DNA from: Erythrocercus mccallii
Lineage: Eukaryota > Chordata > Aves > Passeriformes > Dicruridae
Direction of reading: 5' to 3'
Length of the DNA: 64,000 nucleotides
Assembly: GCA_013397435.1 (NCBI GenBank)
Contig: VZRG01002312.1
Coordinates: forward strand, 45,088 to 109,087
Part shown: positions 35,291 through 48,400 of the stretch, in pieces
Numbering within the stretch: the first letter of the stretch is position 1
How the letters are laid out: each line of letters starts with the position of its first letter
Notes under the pieces: model-generated
Database searches by the model: none
What the model was told of the DNA's origin: nothing
What the model saw: only the letters and a program-made list of their open reading frames with translations
Made by a program: the position numbers and the translations under genes

Positions 35291-38200
35291 TCCAAATTTC
35301 CTGGTATTGTGTAATGGCAGGAGAATTTCTAGCCTGCCACATTGTCAGCTTAATGTTTGTAAGAACCATCTTCTAACTCATTTTTTACAGAACACTTGGC
35401 TTCCTCACCATTTCCTCCCAGCAACATGGCCAGCAGACAGCATTTCCAGGCAGAGAGAAAGCAGTAGACCCCTTTCCTTGCAGAAGTGAGGGAATGGGGA
35501 TGTGCTACACATACACACAGGGCTGGAGATGCTGCTTCTGCCAGCGTCATGCTTTGACACACAGCTGCCAGACAGCCAGAGTCTCCTGAAGCTTTCACAA
35601 CTGAAAAGAAACTGCTGACTGTTGCTAGTAGGAGTCCAGCATTCTTGACAGCACAGAATAACTTGCTTGCTCTGCGTGGAAAGCCATTAAAAAAAAAAAA
35701 AAAAAAAGGCAAAAAAAAAGAGAGAGAGAGAGAGAGAAAAGATATCACTTGCAATTTTTTGCTTGCATGGTTACAACTGCTTGTTCACTTCACTAATGGC
35801 TGATACCAAATCTAAGTCTATACTTTGAAGATAAAAGGGATTTATTTTTAACATTTCATTCACCAGTCCAGATATGTAAGTGTTGAGCTTCATATGCAAA
35901 CTAAAGTACCTCATGCTGAGGGGTTGTGTCAGTTTCACTATTCTTTTCTGCTCAGATTATTTAAACTACTCATTTTGACTTCTGTGTTTGCTGGTTAGTG
36001 TGTGAAGCAGTTCGGTCCAGGGCTAAGGGTTCATTTGCCCAGTGGCTGTTTAGCTCTGCTTGTAAAAGCCCCAGAACAACTGGAAACAGCTCTAGAGGCT
36101 GTGAACTGCTAAGGATGAAGTTTTTTTCTGATAATTTATTTGAATTTTGAAATAGAATGAGGAAAAAAAAGAAGCTAAGATTTTTTTTTCCATTCTGAGC
36201 AGCTCAGGAACTTATGACAACTCACTGTATGGGGAAAGAATAAATAAACAGATTCTTAGTATTTCCCTTAGCTCAGCCCATTCAGCTCCATAAAGTCTGG
36301 CAGGGCTTGGCTCTGCAGTTCTTTCTTGCAGATGCAGAATTGAGAGCTGGAATTTTTCCCCCAGAGTACTCTCATCATTTAGTTTCATAGTGCCTCTCCT
36401 TGACAGCCAGTGCTTGGTGGGGTTTTTTTTTTATTCTGAGTTTGGAATATTTTGGGTAATTGCCCTGTGTGCAGACTGGAGCATCACAGCTAACTTCATT
36501 TACAACAGTTTTTATGCTGATTCAGTGAGCATACAAACCTCTCCTATGCAAAGAGAGAAAAAAAAAAACAACTTGGATTGCTTTGAGAGAGGTGTGAAAT
36601 GAAGCCAAAGACTTAGAAAGATGTCCTGGTGGCAAATGCATACGATGATTACTTTTGGATTCTTGGTTCCATGTAACTTGATCTCCCTGGTGCACTTACT
36701 CCACCTTTTTGCTGCCATAGCTTTACCCTCCTTAGCTCTTTTTGGTTGTCCATGGTTTCCCAGGAACTGCACTTTACCCATACCTGTTCACAGCTGTGAG
36801 CACACTCCTGGGTTCAAGAACCCTGATGGTTACAGAACCTGTTGTAACAATATCCATGTGCACATGTCTGCGTGTTGTCATCTCAGGTTATGTGCATGTC
36901 ACCTCTCCAGCCACAAAAGCAGTCCCTGTTGCATGATACTGCAGTTTGTCTACTTATCTTGGGAAAAGTGTCTGTGGTTTTCAGTGGCAAACACTGAGGC
37001 AAAGACTTGAGTCAGTGCTCTTGGTAAGTCAGTTCAACCTCTACACTAACATGCAGTAAGTACACACACCCTCTTTGTTACCTGGGTCATCCCACTGTCA
37101 TAGATAGCTGTATGCAATTAGGGCTGCCCATCATCATTATTATCGTTGCTGTAATTTTTACAAGTCCTACCCAAATTCTAGGACTGATGGCAGATAAAGA
37201 ATATGAAAGTGACTCTCACCCTGAAGAACTGTTTAAGGAAGCAAGGGGTGAAATAGTGCTTGCAAGAAAGCAGCACATTGTTTCAGACCTTTTGAGGTAG
37301 GTGCAGACTTTTCAAAAACAAGAGAGCAGTCACAGAAATGACCTGAACAAAGCCTTGAAGATCTAGAAAGCAATTTATTTTGGCTGCATTGAACTGGGAG
37401 GAGGAGGCATGCAGAGGGCAGTACTCCAGGCAGATGCCTGTATATCTGGATCTATCTGGAGGTAATGGAAGGAAGAGGCAAGATTTTGACCTTGTGGTGG
37501 TAGTTAGGAAGAGTTGTTACACAGATAGACATGTAGAAGAGCTCCAGAAGGGGAGCACAGCCTGTGGGGGCTTGGGATCAAATAGAGCACATGCTGGTAA
37601 TGGAGAGGTGAGGGAAGTTAGCACTGTCACTGACAGGCAGTAGCATGACCTTAACGTTAACGAAAGACAGCATTTTACACTTATTTTACAACAAGTGACT
37701 TATCCCTGAAAAAAATTTCAAAAGCATGCTTTTCCCACTGGCTATGGACATGAAACAGAAATGAATTAATGTGACGAGTGCTAGGCTGTAGAGTTTATTT
37801 GCCATTAGGGTGGCAAATAAATTTATTTTCCATTCAGTTGACTGGTTTCTGCTGTTCCACACGTCTCTCTGCAGATCTCCCACTGGCTTTCTCTGTATCA
37901 CAAATTAGTTCAGAATGCCAGTGGACCTTTTATGTGGGCTGAGCCAACATCTCTGGAGCAGGTGAACCTCTTCTTAGATTCCAGTTTGCAGTAACTCATT
38001 AATTCACCCTTAATCTTATTCCGCATGCACTCTGGAGCTTTATCTACCTCCTGTTGGCAGCATTGTTTCTTTTGGTACAGAAATAATTTGGAGGTTTACT
38101 TGCACTAGTAAAACTGCTAGCATGCTTCCTCAATCATCCTCATTTATTGTGCAGGACTAACACTGAAGCAGGTTCACACTGTTTGTCATGATAGTAAAGA

Positions 38201-40890
38201 GCAGCTGTGCAGGTTAATCAGCAAATTAAGACAGTGAGATATTAGGCAGTGACCATGGAGGCAGTGGTTACATGCTGCCAGGTGGTTGCAACTACTTCAG
38301 TCACTACCAGCTGCCGCAAGAAGAGGGTCTGGATCTTTCTTTTCTTTGGATTTATCTGTAATCTCTCATGTCTGCATGCCTCATGGTCTGAAAAAAAAAA
38401 AAAAAGGTAATCTAAAGGGGCTGGATCCTTCAGACTTAGGGGAAATCTCACTCTGAAGCAGTGGTATTGCCATGGATATGGGAAATCATTCGACGCAGTT
38501 TCAGCAGCACACTGAGAAGCATGGAAACTCCTATTACAGTTCCCATCAGCCCTTGGACACCAGGGATGTTAGCACTGAAGTCTGGAGAGAAGAACCTACA
38601 ATTCAGTTTTATTGCCACACCGATGGAAAGTTTGTATGACATGAAAATAAAACCCAGTCTTTATTGATAAAAGGGATTAAAATTTCTTTTATTCAGGGTT
38701 CACACTTGGGGTCTTTTATTTTGAGAGCTATTGCTGTTCTGTTGTTAATTTTTTACCCTGATTGACACTCAAGCAGCTGCCAAGGATACTTGGAATTCAC
38801 TATAAAATGACATGTGCATTAGACATGTGCATGACAAGTGCATTAGACTATCATCTTGACAGGCTTATTTATTTATTTATTATGCTAATTATGTGGATGT
38901 AGTAATTGTATTAGGAATATCTAGATCATTTCCATCAGTAAAATCAGTACCACGTATGGGGAAACCCACAAAAGATTTCTCAGCTGACTCTAATCTGCAA
39001 ATTTTCCTTTAACATATAATAAATATTCTCATTCAGTTGCAAAACCTTTTCCTTTAATTTATTTCCTTTATATGGAGATTTAGGAGCATTAGCTATAGTA
39101 AGTACATGAACTTACTAATTTGAAATCACTGTTAATTTATTTTATACCATTTATTAAGGAAGTAAGGGACAAGGAGTGGGGAGAGGAATCTCAGTCCAGG
39201 GTGTATGCAAAGCATACTGCCTCCAGGCGCTATTCCTAGAGCATAGTTGAGATTCACAACAGCATTGGGCTTGCAGTTGGAATCTAACCCTTTCATGTAT
39301 CTGTTTGCTTGTTTGTTTATAGGCTGCCTTGCTGTCATGTCAGTGTCGTTTTGCAACTGCAGGAAAGGAGGTTTGCCAAGAAAGACCAAATGGAACTTGA
39401 AGTTGAGTACCAGGCTGCATAGTACTCCTTGCCCCAAGCATTTCAGAGAAGTGGTTGTCTTCCAGGCTTGTAACAGCCATAGCTAGTGACTCTGGAAGCT
39501 TATCCCAGCAGTGTCAGTGCCCTGAACATACTATTGATTGTCACTGGAATCAAACTCTTCAGATCCGTGTGTGCAGAAATGACTTCTCACTAGAAGAGGG
39601 AGGTACTGAATTCTGTATGCTTTAAGAGAGTTTATCTGGAAATGAAAAAATATTTTTACCCATGAAAAGTTTCCTTATTTAATCACTGGTTTCTTTGGAG
39701 TGCCAGAGAGCTGAAACAGAAGGGAATAAAAAAGCTTGGGATTTGACAAATGCCTCTGAAGACAATTACCTGATGTTTGTGTCTGTTAGCAGGAAGGGCT
39801 GTTGTGGCTCTAGGAGGTTTTACAGTGCTTCAGAGTGCAGACTCTTTGCCAACTATTCTAATATTTAGGCTTTGTTTGAGCTGTCCTGTCTGTGTCCCTA
39901 CCTGTCCTGTAATAACAAGGACAAACAGGAGCCAGAAGCTGTACATTGTCCTCCTGTGGTTCTGCAGAAGTGCTGTGGAGAGGCCAGATTTCTGAATATT
40001 CCAAAGCAAGACCAATAATTGCATGAGACATTAGAATGGCAAATACTGCAGCCAGCCAGGGCAGCCCATTGTTATTGACAGTTGTCACAGAGTGAGTCTT
40101 CCCAGCTTCAGGAGGGGACGGAGCAGTTGTAGAATGGATTTCTGAGTGCTCTCTAAAAAGCTTCTAGGAAAATTACGTCAGGAATCATCAGCAATTAATC
40201 TGGAACATCAATTCCAAGAAAAATATTTATCTGAGAAATAGTGAGTCAAATCCTAGAGGTCTAACTGGGCCTACTATGAGTAAATTAGATCAGTTTATTT
40301 CTGTATGAGTCATTAATCATATTGCAGTCACCACTGTAGTTATCTGAAAGCATTTTAATTTAATCAAAATGCAGTTAAAACTCATAGAAACAAATTTGAC
40401 CTAAACTGAGCAGCCACACACACAGACCAGTCTTTTCTAGTGTGGTGTGAGGAATTAAACACCAAAACAGATCTTTCTACAGAGACTTGACTGTGGATTT
40501 TTGCATTACTAGATTTTGAGCATGCACTCTCCAATACTTTGCTTTCTTTACTGACTGCCAGATAAAACAGAACAATACACTGTGCTCTGAAGCTTTTGTC
40601 CCTGTGTTCATAGTTTGTACAGGCCATCTGCTGTGGAGTAATGTAGCTGCTACAGTACATTGCTTTCCTAGCATATGTGTAACCTGACGGCTGGGGAGTG
40701 TGAGCGCTCTGGATTCAACAGAAATTCACTTAAACGTGTAGTTACTCTGTCTACATAAAACCTTGTGTAAAACAATACCAGCTCCTAGGTCATAGAACAC
40801 AAAAGCATTGTAGTTGCCACAGATATGGGTAGCTTCTACCCCAAACTTTTACTTGGAGGAGAAAAATGGATTCCAGGGTGAATTCAGACC
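35291..40890. other. Intergenic, no recognised gene
   Basis: About 5.6 kb of AT-rich sequence with many short chance open frames and no family resemblance in any of them. It contains an A/GA simple repeat (35.69-35.74 kb), a short repeat of GACATGTGCATTAG-like units (38809-38848) and an AT-rich block near 40.16-40.38 kb with TAAT and CRE-like motifs. Confidence 0.75.
35688..35738. repeat. A-rich tract followed by (GA)n
   Basis: About 19 A residues, GGC, nine more A residues, then about ten GA units. It is a simple repeat in intergenic DNA. Confidence 0.9.
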
Positions 40891-40894
40891 CTGA

Positions 40895-41335
40895 TGCTCA
40901 GAGCTTTGTCCAGCCAGACTTTAAAAACCTCCAAAGATCCCACAGCCTCTTCTGGTTCCTGCTATAGTGTATAATTATTCTAATTTTTCCCCTTCTAACC
41001 ATATGGTGAACTTCTCTAGTTTCTGCTGATGTCACTGTCTCTTGCCCTCCTGCCAGGGAGTGTGCTTCACTGGGAAGACCCTGGCCCCACCCACTTGATC
41101 TCATCCCCACAGGTACAAAGGTGTTCTGTGTGCTGCCCCAAACCATTCTCTGTCCCATGTTGAACCAGCCCCAGCCCCACAGACCCTCCTCTCATGGTGA
41201 TTATTTCAGTCCCACAGTTCCAGTGGCCTTTCCTGAGCCCTTCTGTTTTTTTAGTTCTGCTTGGGACCCCAAACAGGACACAGTGCCCCAATGAAGCCTG
41301 GTGGGTGCTAAGCAGACAGGGTCACCCTTGCCCAC
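40895..41335 (-). mobile_element. CR1 LINE copy, antisense
   Basis: The plus strand shows CTTTGTCCAGCCAGACTTTA and ACCTCCAAAGATCCCACAGC. It later shows TTGGGACCCCAAACAGGACA and CAGTGCCCCAATGAAGCCTG, diverged antisense CR1 3'-region phrases. It lies on the minus strand. Its 5' end meets the oppositely oriented copy that follows. The boundaries are approximate. Confidence 0.7.
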
Positions 41336-41339
41336 CTCC

Positions 41340-42838
41340 CTGCACCCTGGATAGGAGGGAAAATAGGCACAAGTCTGTGAGGCCCAATGAAATAGATCCC
41401 AGAGTCCTGAGGAAATTGGCTGATGTTGCCAAGCCCCTCTCCATCATATTTGAGAAGCCATGGAAGTCATATACCTGAAAAAAAAGAAACGTCACTCCTT
41501 TTGTTAAAACCAGGAGAAAGGGAGACACAGGGAGCTACGGACCAGTGAGCCTCACCTCTCTGCCTGGGAAGGTTGAGGACCAGATCCTTATAGAAGCAAT
41601 GTTAGGGCACATGGAAGACAGGGAGGTGTTCTAAGATATCCAACACCGCTTCTCTATGGGAAAATTGTCCCTGCCCCTCTGGTAGCCCTCTGTGATGGAG
41701 TGATGGTCAGCAAAGGTCAGAAATGGTCAGCAAAGGAAGACTGACCAGTGTCATCCACCTGGATTCCTATAAGGCCTTTTTGAGACCTGGGTTTGAATAG
41801 CGTAGGATTCAGTGGATGGATGCAGCCAGAGAGTTGTGGTCAATTGTTCCATGTCCAGCTGGAGGCTGGTGATGAGTGGTCTCCCTCAGGATTGTGTCCT
41901 GGGACTGAGGCTCTTCAATACCTTCATAAGTGACATAAACAGGGAGAGCAGGGCCACCCTCAACAGGTGTTCAGATGACACCAAGCTGCAGATACAGTGA
42001 TACATCTGAAGGATAGGGCTAGCCAAAGGTAGCTGGACAAGCTCAAGAATGGGGCTCAAAGAACCCAATTAGGTTCAACAAGTCCAAGTGCCAGGTGCTG
42101 CACCTGGGGAAATCCCAGACATGAGATTGGCAGAAGAATTCATTGAGAGCAGCCCTGTGGAGAAGGACTTCTGCATCCTTCTGACGGATATAAAGGTGGA
42201 CATAAGCCAATGGTGTGGGCTAGCAGCCCAGAGAACCAACTACACTTTAGGCTGCTCCAAAAGCAGTGAAGGCAACATGTCAAGGGAAGGCATTCTTCCC
42301 CTCTACCCTGTCCTCATGAAACCATGCCTGGAGAGCTGCATCCAGCTCTGGATTCCCTAGAACAAGAAAGATGTGGACCTCTTAGAGCTGGTCCAGAGGA
42401 GGCCACAAAGATACTCAGAAGACTGGGGCCCCTCTGCTAAGGAGAGACAGGCTGAGAGAGTTGAGGTTGTTCAGCCTGGAGAAGTAAAGGGAAACCTTAG
42501 CACACCTTCTAGTACCTAAAGGGGCTACTAGAGACCTGAAGAGATGTTTTTTTACAAGGGTGTGTAGTGCTAAAACAAGGGGAAATAGCTTTAAGCTGAA
42601 AGAGGGCAGATATTTGGAGCAAAATCTTAACTCAGATGGTAGCAAGGCCCTGATACAGACTTGACCAGAGAAGCTGAGTGCCTTGTACCTGGAAGTGTTC
42701 AAGGCCAGGCTATATGCGGTCCAGAGCTACATGATCTAGTGGATGGCATCCCTGTGCTTGAGGATGGAGGGGAGGGATGTAACTAGATTATCTTAGACGT
42801 CTCTTCCAACCCAAACCTTTCCAAGATTCTATGAAGAT
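41340..42838 (+). mobile_element. CR1 LINE copy with broken reverse-transcriptase region
   Basis: In sense orientation it covers the last 1.5 kb of CR1: the reverse-transcriptase end of ORF2, then the 3' UTR, closing with TCTTCCAACCCAAACCTTTC and AGATTCTATGA. A translated stretch at 41812-42000 shows SGLPQDCVLGLRLFNTF, a degraded form of the GVPQGSVLGP block. The catalytic box reads CSDDTKL where FADDTKL is usual, with the aspartates at 41974-41979. Frameshifts and stops interrupt the frame, and 41.69-41.74 kb has a small internal duplication, so it is inactive. Confidence 0.93.
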
Positions 42839-43499
42839 CTCCTTGTGGGAAGAATCAGGGGAGCCCAGAGAGCTGGCCAGAAGTGCTGAGATGTGGGGAA
42901 AGCCTGTGGGACTTTGAACTGCAGCTTCCCAGCAAGACTCAATGAACCTTACCTCATGTGCCTGGAGTTGTCTGCCCCAAGCCAGACCTGATAGAGCCCT
43001 GGGAATCATTAGGTGCCTTCTAGGTGTACATAAAATCCTCAGGAACCTTCTCCAGGCCCCGCAACCTTTCAAATATGGCAGAGAATAACCTCACACTGTC
43101 ATCAGTCACCTCACTCAACTCTCTTCAGACAAATCCCACTCACGTCAATGGAATTGTATAAGTCAAAACTTTCTAGGAGACACCTGAGCTGAATTTCCTC
43201 TACTCCTGGAATTCCTCCTCTTCTTCATCCCTGCCTTTCGGCTAAAATACCTGGGAACAGTGTCAGTGGAAAGTGAGATGAAGAAGGCACCAAGTATCTC
43301 ATTTTATGCCTGCATTCACTGTCAATGTACTGCTCAACCCATTTGTCATAATTTCTTTACCTGATTTACTTCTTACATAGCAACAGAAGCACTTTCCTGA
43401 ACCCTGGCTTAGCTTTGGTTTTCCTGATCACATCTCTGCATGCCTGAGCAGAAATAATAATATAATCTCTGTCATAATGTCTCCTAACTCCCACTGTGC
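42839..43499. other. Intergenic, nothing recognised
   Basis: AT-balanced sequence between two transposon relics. I see no gene, and it may itself be very old repeat sequence. Confidence 0.6.
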
Positions 43500-43950
43500 T
43501 TATACCATTTTGTTTGGTTTGGTTTTTTGGAGTTTTTTTGCATTGCTGTGCCATGAATTCTCTTTTTAGCCAAGCCAGCCTCCTAAAATATCTGTTGTGT
43601 TTTATCCTTGAGCAACAGCATGGACTTTTCTTTTGAATTCCTTTGCCCTTCAAGTCCCACAAGAGCTGGCTCCCATAAGAGCTGCCTCACACCTACCTCT
43701 TCTCTGAGTAAGCCGCCTCTTTCTGTCATGAAGTTCAGGGCTATTGGCCTTCCTACTCTCCACCCTGACCCAGGATCTTGAACTCTCTTGTGTCTGGATC
43801 ATTACAGTTTTACCCTGACTAGTTCTTCCTTAATTTTATGCAGACCAGCATAATCCCAGTTGGTATATGTGAGAGGTATGTTATCCCTGACATCCTCCAG
43901 AAATCTCCCTAATGGCCTTTCCCTTGCTGCAGGTACCAGGGAGGATGAAT
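43500..43950 (-). mobile_element. Possible ancient CR1-family relic
   Basis: On the plus strand, phrases such as GCCAAGCCAGCCTCCTAAAA, then CATGAAGTTCAGGGCTATTG and CATAATCCCAGTTGG, resemble the antisense of an internal CR1-like ORF2 segment, heavily diverged. This resemblance is from memory and weak. Confidence 0.4.
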
Positions 43951-45011
43951 TCCCCCAGGAGAACCAATTCTAGAGATCAGAAACTTGACTGTGGCAGGAA
44001 TACTGTAGTTCTGTAACCACTGTGCTCTATCTCAAATGTAGAATGCAGGAAAATGAGACAGGGCCAGCATATCAAATACGAGTCCCTATTTCCTAGAAAT
44101 ATCTTAAAACATAATAAAATTGGTTATTTTGTTGTTGGTTTTGTGTTGTTGTTCTGTTCAGGGTATTTCATTTGTATCCATGTACAGTAATAGTACTACT
44201 CCTGGCTTGCATTTTGTGATACTAAATATGCCAGCTTTTATAGTTTTGCCTTCTTTCTCACTAATATTTTAGTTGTCATTCTCTGCAATTGTTCTGAATT
44301 GATTTAATCTTTCTTGAACTTGAGCTGGAGCTTACACAGCATCTCACTAGTGTGGTTTGTGCTTCTGGATCTTGCTTTACACCTGCCCTATGGAACCACT
44401 TGACTTTCTCACAGCTTTGTCTTCTTAGTGACGTGTCAATACATTTAGGACAGAGTTACACACACTTTCCTGTGTCTTTTGGCAGTTTTCAACCTCTGAT
44501 CTCATGGAAATTCTTATTATTGTTGCCAAAGGGTTTGGAGTCTATGCAGATTACATTTATATACTTTCTTCCAGTTTTCAGAGGCACATCTTTTTCCATG
44601 TGGACAGTGTCTGTAAACTAATACACCTGAATTTCTGCAAGGTGTTTCCACATTTTGCAACACTGTCACTAAAGGAAACTCATGGTGAGTCCCCAGAGAA
44701 TTTCTCAAAGCTCTTATTCCTGAACTAAGATCTTCTCTCTGCATCTGCTTTGCCTACTCTTCCTGAAGTCAGCTCCTTACTTCCTGTACCCTGATGGCAC
44801 TGATCACCATTCATGCCAGTAAAGTTAATTGTTTCTCAGATGACCTTGAGTTATGAGCATAATGTTTTGTCTGTGCAAAGAGCATCATCAGAACATCCAG
44901 TATTTTTTGATGGCTCTTGATACTCAAGACTATTTCTATGTTTTGGATTGCTTAAGATGAATTGAGCTGAATGATGCTCTTGTGCCTAGACACTCCTAAC
45001 ACCCAGGTGAG

Positions 45012-45018
45012 TACACAC

Positions 45019-45049
<31 letters not shown>
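45012..45049. repeat. (AC)n microsatellite
   Basis: Nineteen AC-type dinucleotide units with a single G interruption. It is long enough to be polymorphic. Confidence 0.95.
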
Positions 45050-47483
45050 TCCCTGTTCTGTATTTCCCTTTTACATTGTTAATGTTGTTTTATAGGAAGG
45101 CATGCACAGATATTTGCACACAACTGCTACAGCAGGTGCTTGAATGCTAATGGAGCAGCAGGCTCAAAGAGATGCACTGCCTTGCTTCGTTAGGTGGCTG
45201 AGAAGCATGCTGGGTGCTATCTTTAAGAGAGATGCACAGGTTCCTAGTTGGCTGCAGTACATATTCCAATTGAGCACTACTTATCAGCCAAATTTCAAGG
45301 TTCAGCAAACAGTTGAGCTAGAGCAGACAGAATAATTACAGAGTTGTGAAAGGCTGAAATGTAAAACAGATTAACAGATTGTTCCCTCTACCCATCAACC
45401 TTGGTGGGGGAAAAAAGTTCAGCTTCTAGGTAGCTGCAGTCTCTTAGCTCAGAGGGGCCTTCCCCCTCTCCCAAAGCCCAGAATCATGCTCCAGACTGCA
45501 TTGCACACTGCAGTGTCACATCTTCATTTAGTGTGCTGCGTGTTTCTGATACTCAGCTTATCACTAGGACTCGAGTGCTCAGGCTGCACACACCAGGTCT
45601 GTGCGAAATTCTGTGTCCAAGGATGCTGTTACCAAGCAGTGCTGCAGAGCCTCGCAAGTCCACCTTGCCATTTCATATTTAGGGTTGGATCCCTACTGAA
45701 CCTTTCAGGTAAAGCATTTCCTAGTGCTAAATGAGCCACCCTTAACTGATATGCCCTTTTCAATTGCAGCTCTCCTGTCTCTGCACTATAGTGAGAGATT
45801 GCAGTACACAAAAGGGTGCAAGGTTTGGCTCCAGTTTCCCATGGTTACCACTGAAATCTAATATGAATAAAACAGCAGGCTGATTTCCTTGGGATTTAAT
45901 AGCATGTTTTTTCCTCTTTACTCTCAACTGACTGAAATATTTTCTTCTTTCCTTTTTCTGCCATTTCCAACTGCAAGTTTAAGAAGTGGTTCAGAGGAGT
46001 GAGTAGGATGCCTGACTGGGATTAGAGAGTCCTGCCTGCTAATCCTGCCTGAAGTAAATTATCAGCTATGGTTTTGATTTCAACTGTATGTGGCTCAATC
46101 CTCTTCCATCGGGCAAACTTTGCAAAGCACAATGACTTGAAAATTAGCTTCACAAAATTTTTTTTAATTAAAATGAAAGAGGGAATTAAATTACCTCCAG
46201 TGAGAACAAGAAATAACAGTCATTGACTAATTGTTTGCCAGAAAACAGGTTCAGTGAAGGGGAAAATCAAATTTGATCAGTATTGCTGGGTTTGTCTTCA
46301 TACTTTCTTGGCTAAATGGTGTTTTCTGAGATCAATAGGAGGGACAAACAACAGTAATTCTGTTTCAGGATTTATGCAGAGATTATCTGCATGTCAGATT
46401 ACAAATATTGGTAGTTACAGTGGCACTTCATTTCTGCTACAATTGTCACATACAAATAACATTATTAGAAGTGCAAGAAGACTGAAAGGGACAACTTGCT
46501 TGAGGTAAAAACTTTTAAAAAACTGAGCATAAAGTCATTCAAGTTGAGCATAAAGGACGAACATCAGATCAGGCAAAGCAGGCAGATTTAACCAAGCTTC
46601 GGTGAGACCCAATGGAGAGGTCATGTTGTTCAAGTTAACTGGCACTGAAGAGAGAAATTAAAGGAGTTATCAGGAGCTATAAATTATTCTTTCTCCTGAT
46701 CATTGCTGTTGCATGGTTGCTGTAAGAGAAAAGACTGAAAGGACCCTGCATCCATAGATGTGCACACTTACAAAAAGTAGCAGAAGAGAAGTAATAGGGA
46801 AAAAAAGAACTTGGCAGTGGAGCAATACTAGTACATGTTCAATAGCACTTCACATTGAGAGGCAAAAGACACAAATAACCACAACCCTCAACAGTGTGCT
46901 GCTACTTATAAGGGACAGGGCTTTTGTGTCTCCATCTGAAGTATAAGACAGGCAGCTCGTATGAATTGCATGCTTATCCATGTACCCATGCCACCCAATG
47001 CACTCAAGATGCATTAAACCTCTTCTACCTGCTGAGAACAAGACAGAGGATGTGGAAACCCAAGTGATAATAGCCCCAGCTATTCAGCATAGCAGCCATG
47101 CATGATTGCTGCAGCTGGTTGCCATGGTTCACGCCATTGTGGGTTCTCATCAGAGATTTCCAGAACTGCAGAAGATACTCTCGCTATCCTGCTGGAGGAA
47201 AAAGACCAGAGCGAGGGGCCTTGCAAAGCTCCACAGCCAAGACTGCAATGGAGATTTATTGGCTTAGAAGGAAGATTCATGTCTGCATTCCCCAAGGAAA
47301 ACAATTTTAAGAGCCAGTGCTACTTACCCCTACAGTAAGAATTTAATTGTAATACAATAAGGGCTGATTTTTCCAATATGCACATATTGACTGTATTGGA
47401 TTAGGAAAAATAGTTAGCTCATGCCTCAACATGCATTTCTCAAATATCTGATTGCTGCTTCAGGTGGGAGATTCCCAAATCTA

Positions 47484-47516
47484 CTCACTTACTGCTCACT
47501 TACTGCTCACTTACTG
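47484..47516. repeat. Tandem repeat, 3 x 11 bases
   Basis: Three perfect head-to-tail copies of CTCACTTACTG. Confidence 0.95.
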
Positions 47517-48333
47517 CACTGCCTCATTTTTCTCAGCCGAGTGACGTTGCCATTTGCTCTCTGAAGTGCTAGTGTCACAGAAACCTTACTGCTTTGTGAA
47601 TGCCACAGAATTTGTCACTGTGAAAGTCCAGACTTACAGAGCAGAAATCTGGTGTCGGGTAAAATAGACTAGAAATCTCACTTTTGTGGGCCTTCAAAGG
47701 ACATAAATTCCTTTGGAATCTTTTATCCCTGGAGTTTTATTTGTCAGTCTCCTGCTGTTTACAACTAAGATATAAATCTTGGACCATCTGTACTTGCAGT
47801 TTTGTTGTAGCTTCTTCTCATGTCTCTCATCTTTGAAGCATAAGCATTCTTGTTTAAAGATAGACTCCTGTCCTAACTTTAGGATCCAAGCAGAGAAGTT
47901 AGTGTCTTGAAAGGAATCTTGCTGGAGAAACTTTTTCAATAGCTGTGAAGTTGGTGCCCACTTCACTCTTTCTTTGTATGGAATCAAGGTGTCAGTTTAC
48001 TGTTTTACATCCTTCTTTTATACCTCTTTTTTTTCCATTCCCTGGAGAGCTGCCCTGTTCCAAGACACTTTGGGGGATTTTTTTGTCTAATTCTGCCGTC
48101 ACTTTGTTAGGAACCAGCAGCTGGGGGGACAGCCCAGGCTCAGTTTTCCATGTGGGAATGGAAAAGCGCTGTGTAGATGTATCGTGATCACTGCACTCTT
48201 TTTACCCAGACAGCAGATGGCATCGAAGCTCCAAGAAACGTCTGCCTGTCACTGCTCTCTCGGACTCTGCTCAGGTTCTTTTTGGCTTCGACATCAAGGT
48301 TATTTTAGCTTCCATTTAGCCTGCAGTTAACTT

Positions 48334-48400
48334 AAAAAAAAAAAAAAACAAAAAAAAAAACAAAACCAACAACAAAAAACCCAACCAAAAAACCAAACTC
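48334..48400. repeat. A-rich simple sequence
   Basis: A long A run broken by C residues, grading into CCAACAACAAAA-type sequence. It could be the tail of an old retroposed sequence, but no body was recognised to its left. Confidence 0.85.

Noticed and set aside
37112..37300. Open frame beginning with a hydrophobic stretch that resembles a signal peptide
   Set aside because: Only 62 codons. The hydrophobic run comes from an ATC/ATT simple stretch, and there is no supporting exon or homology.
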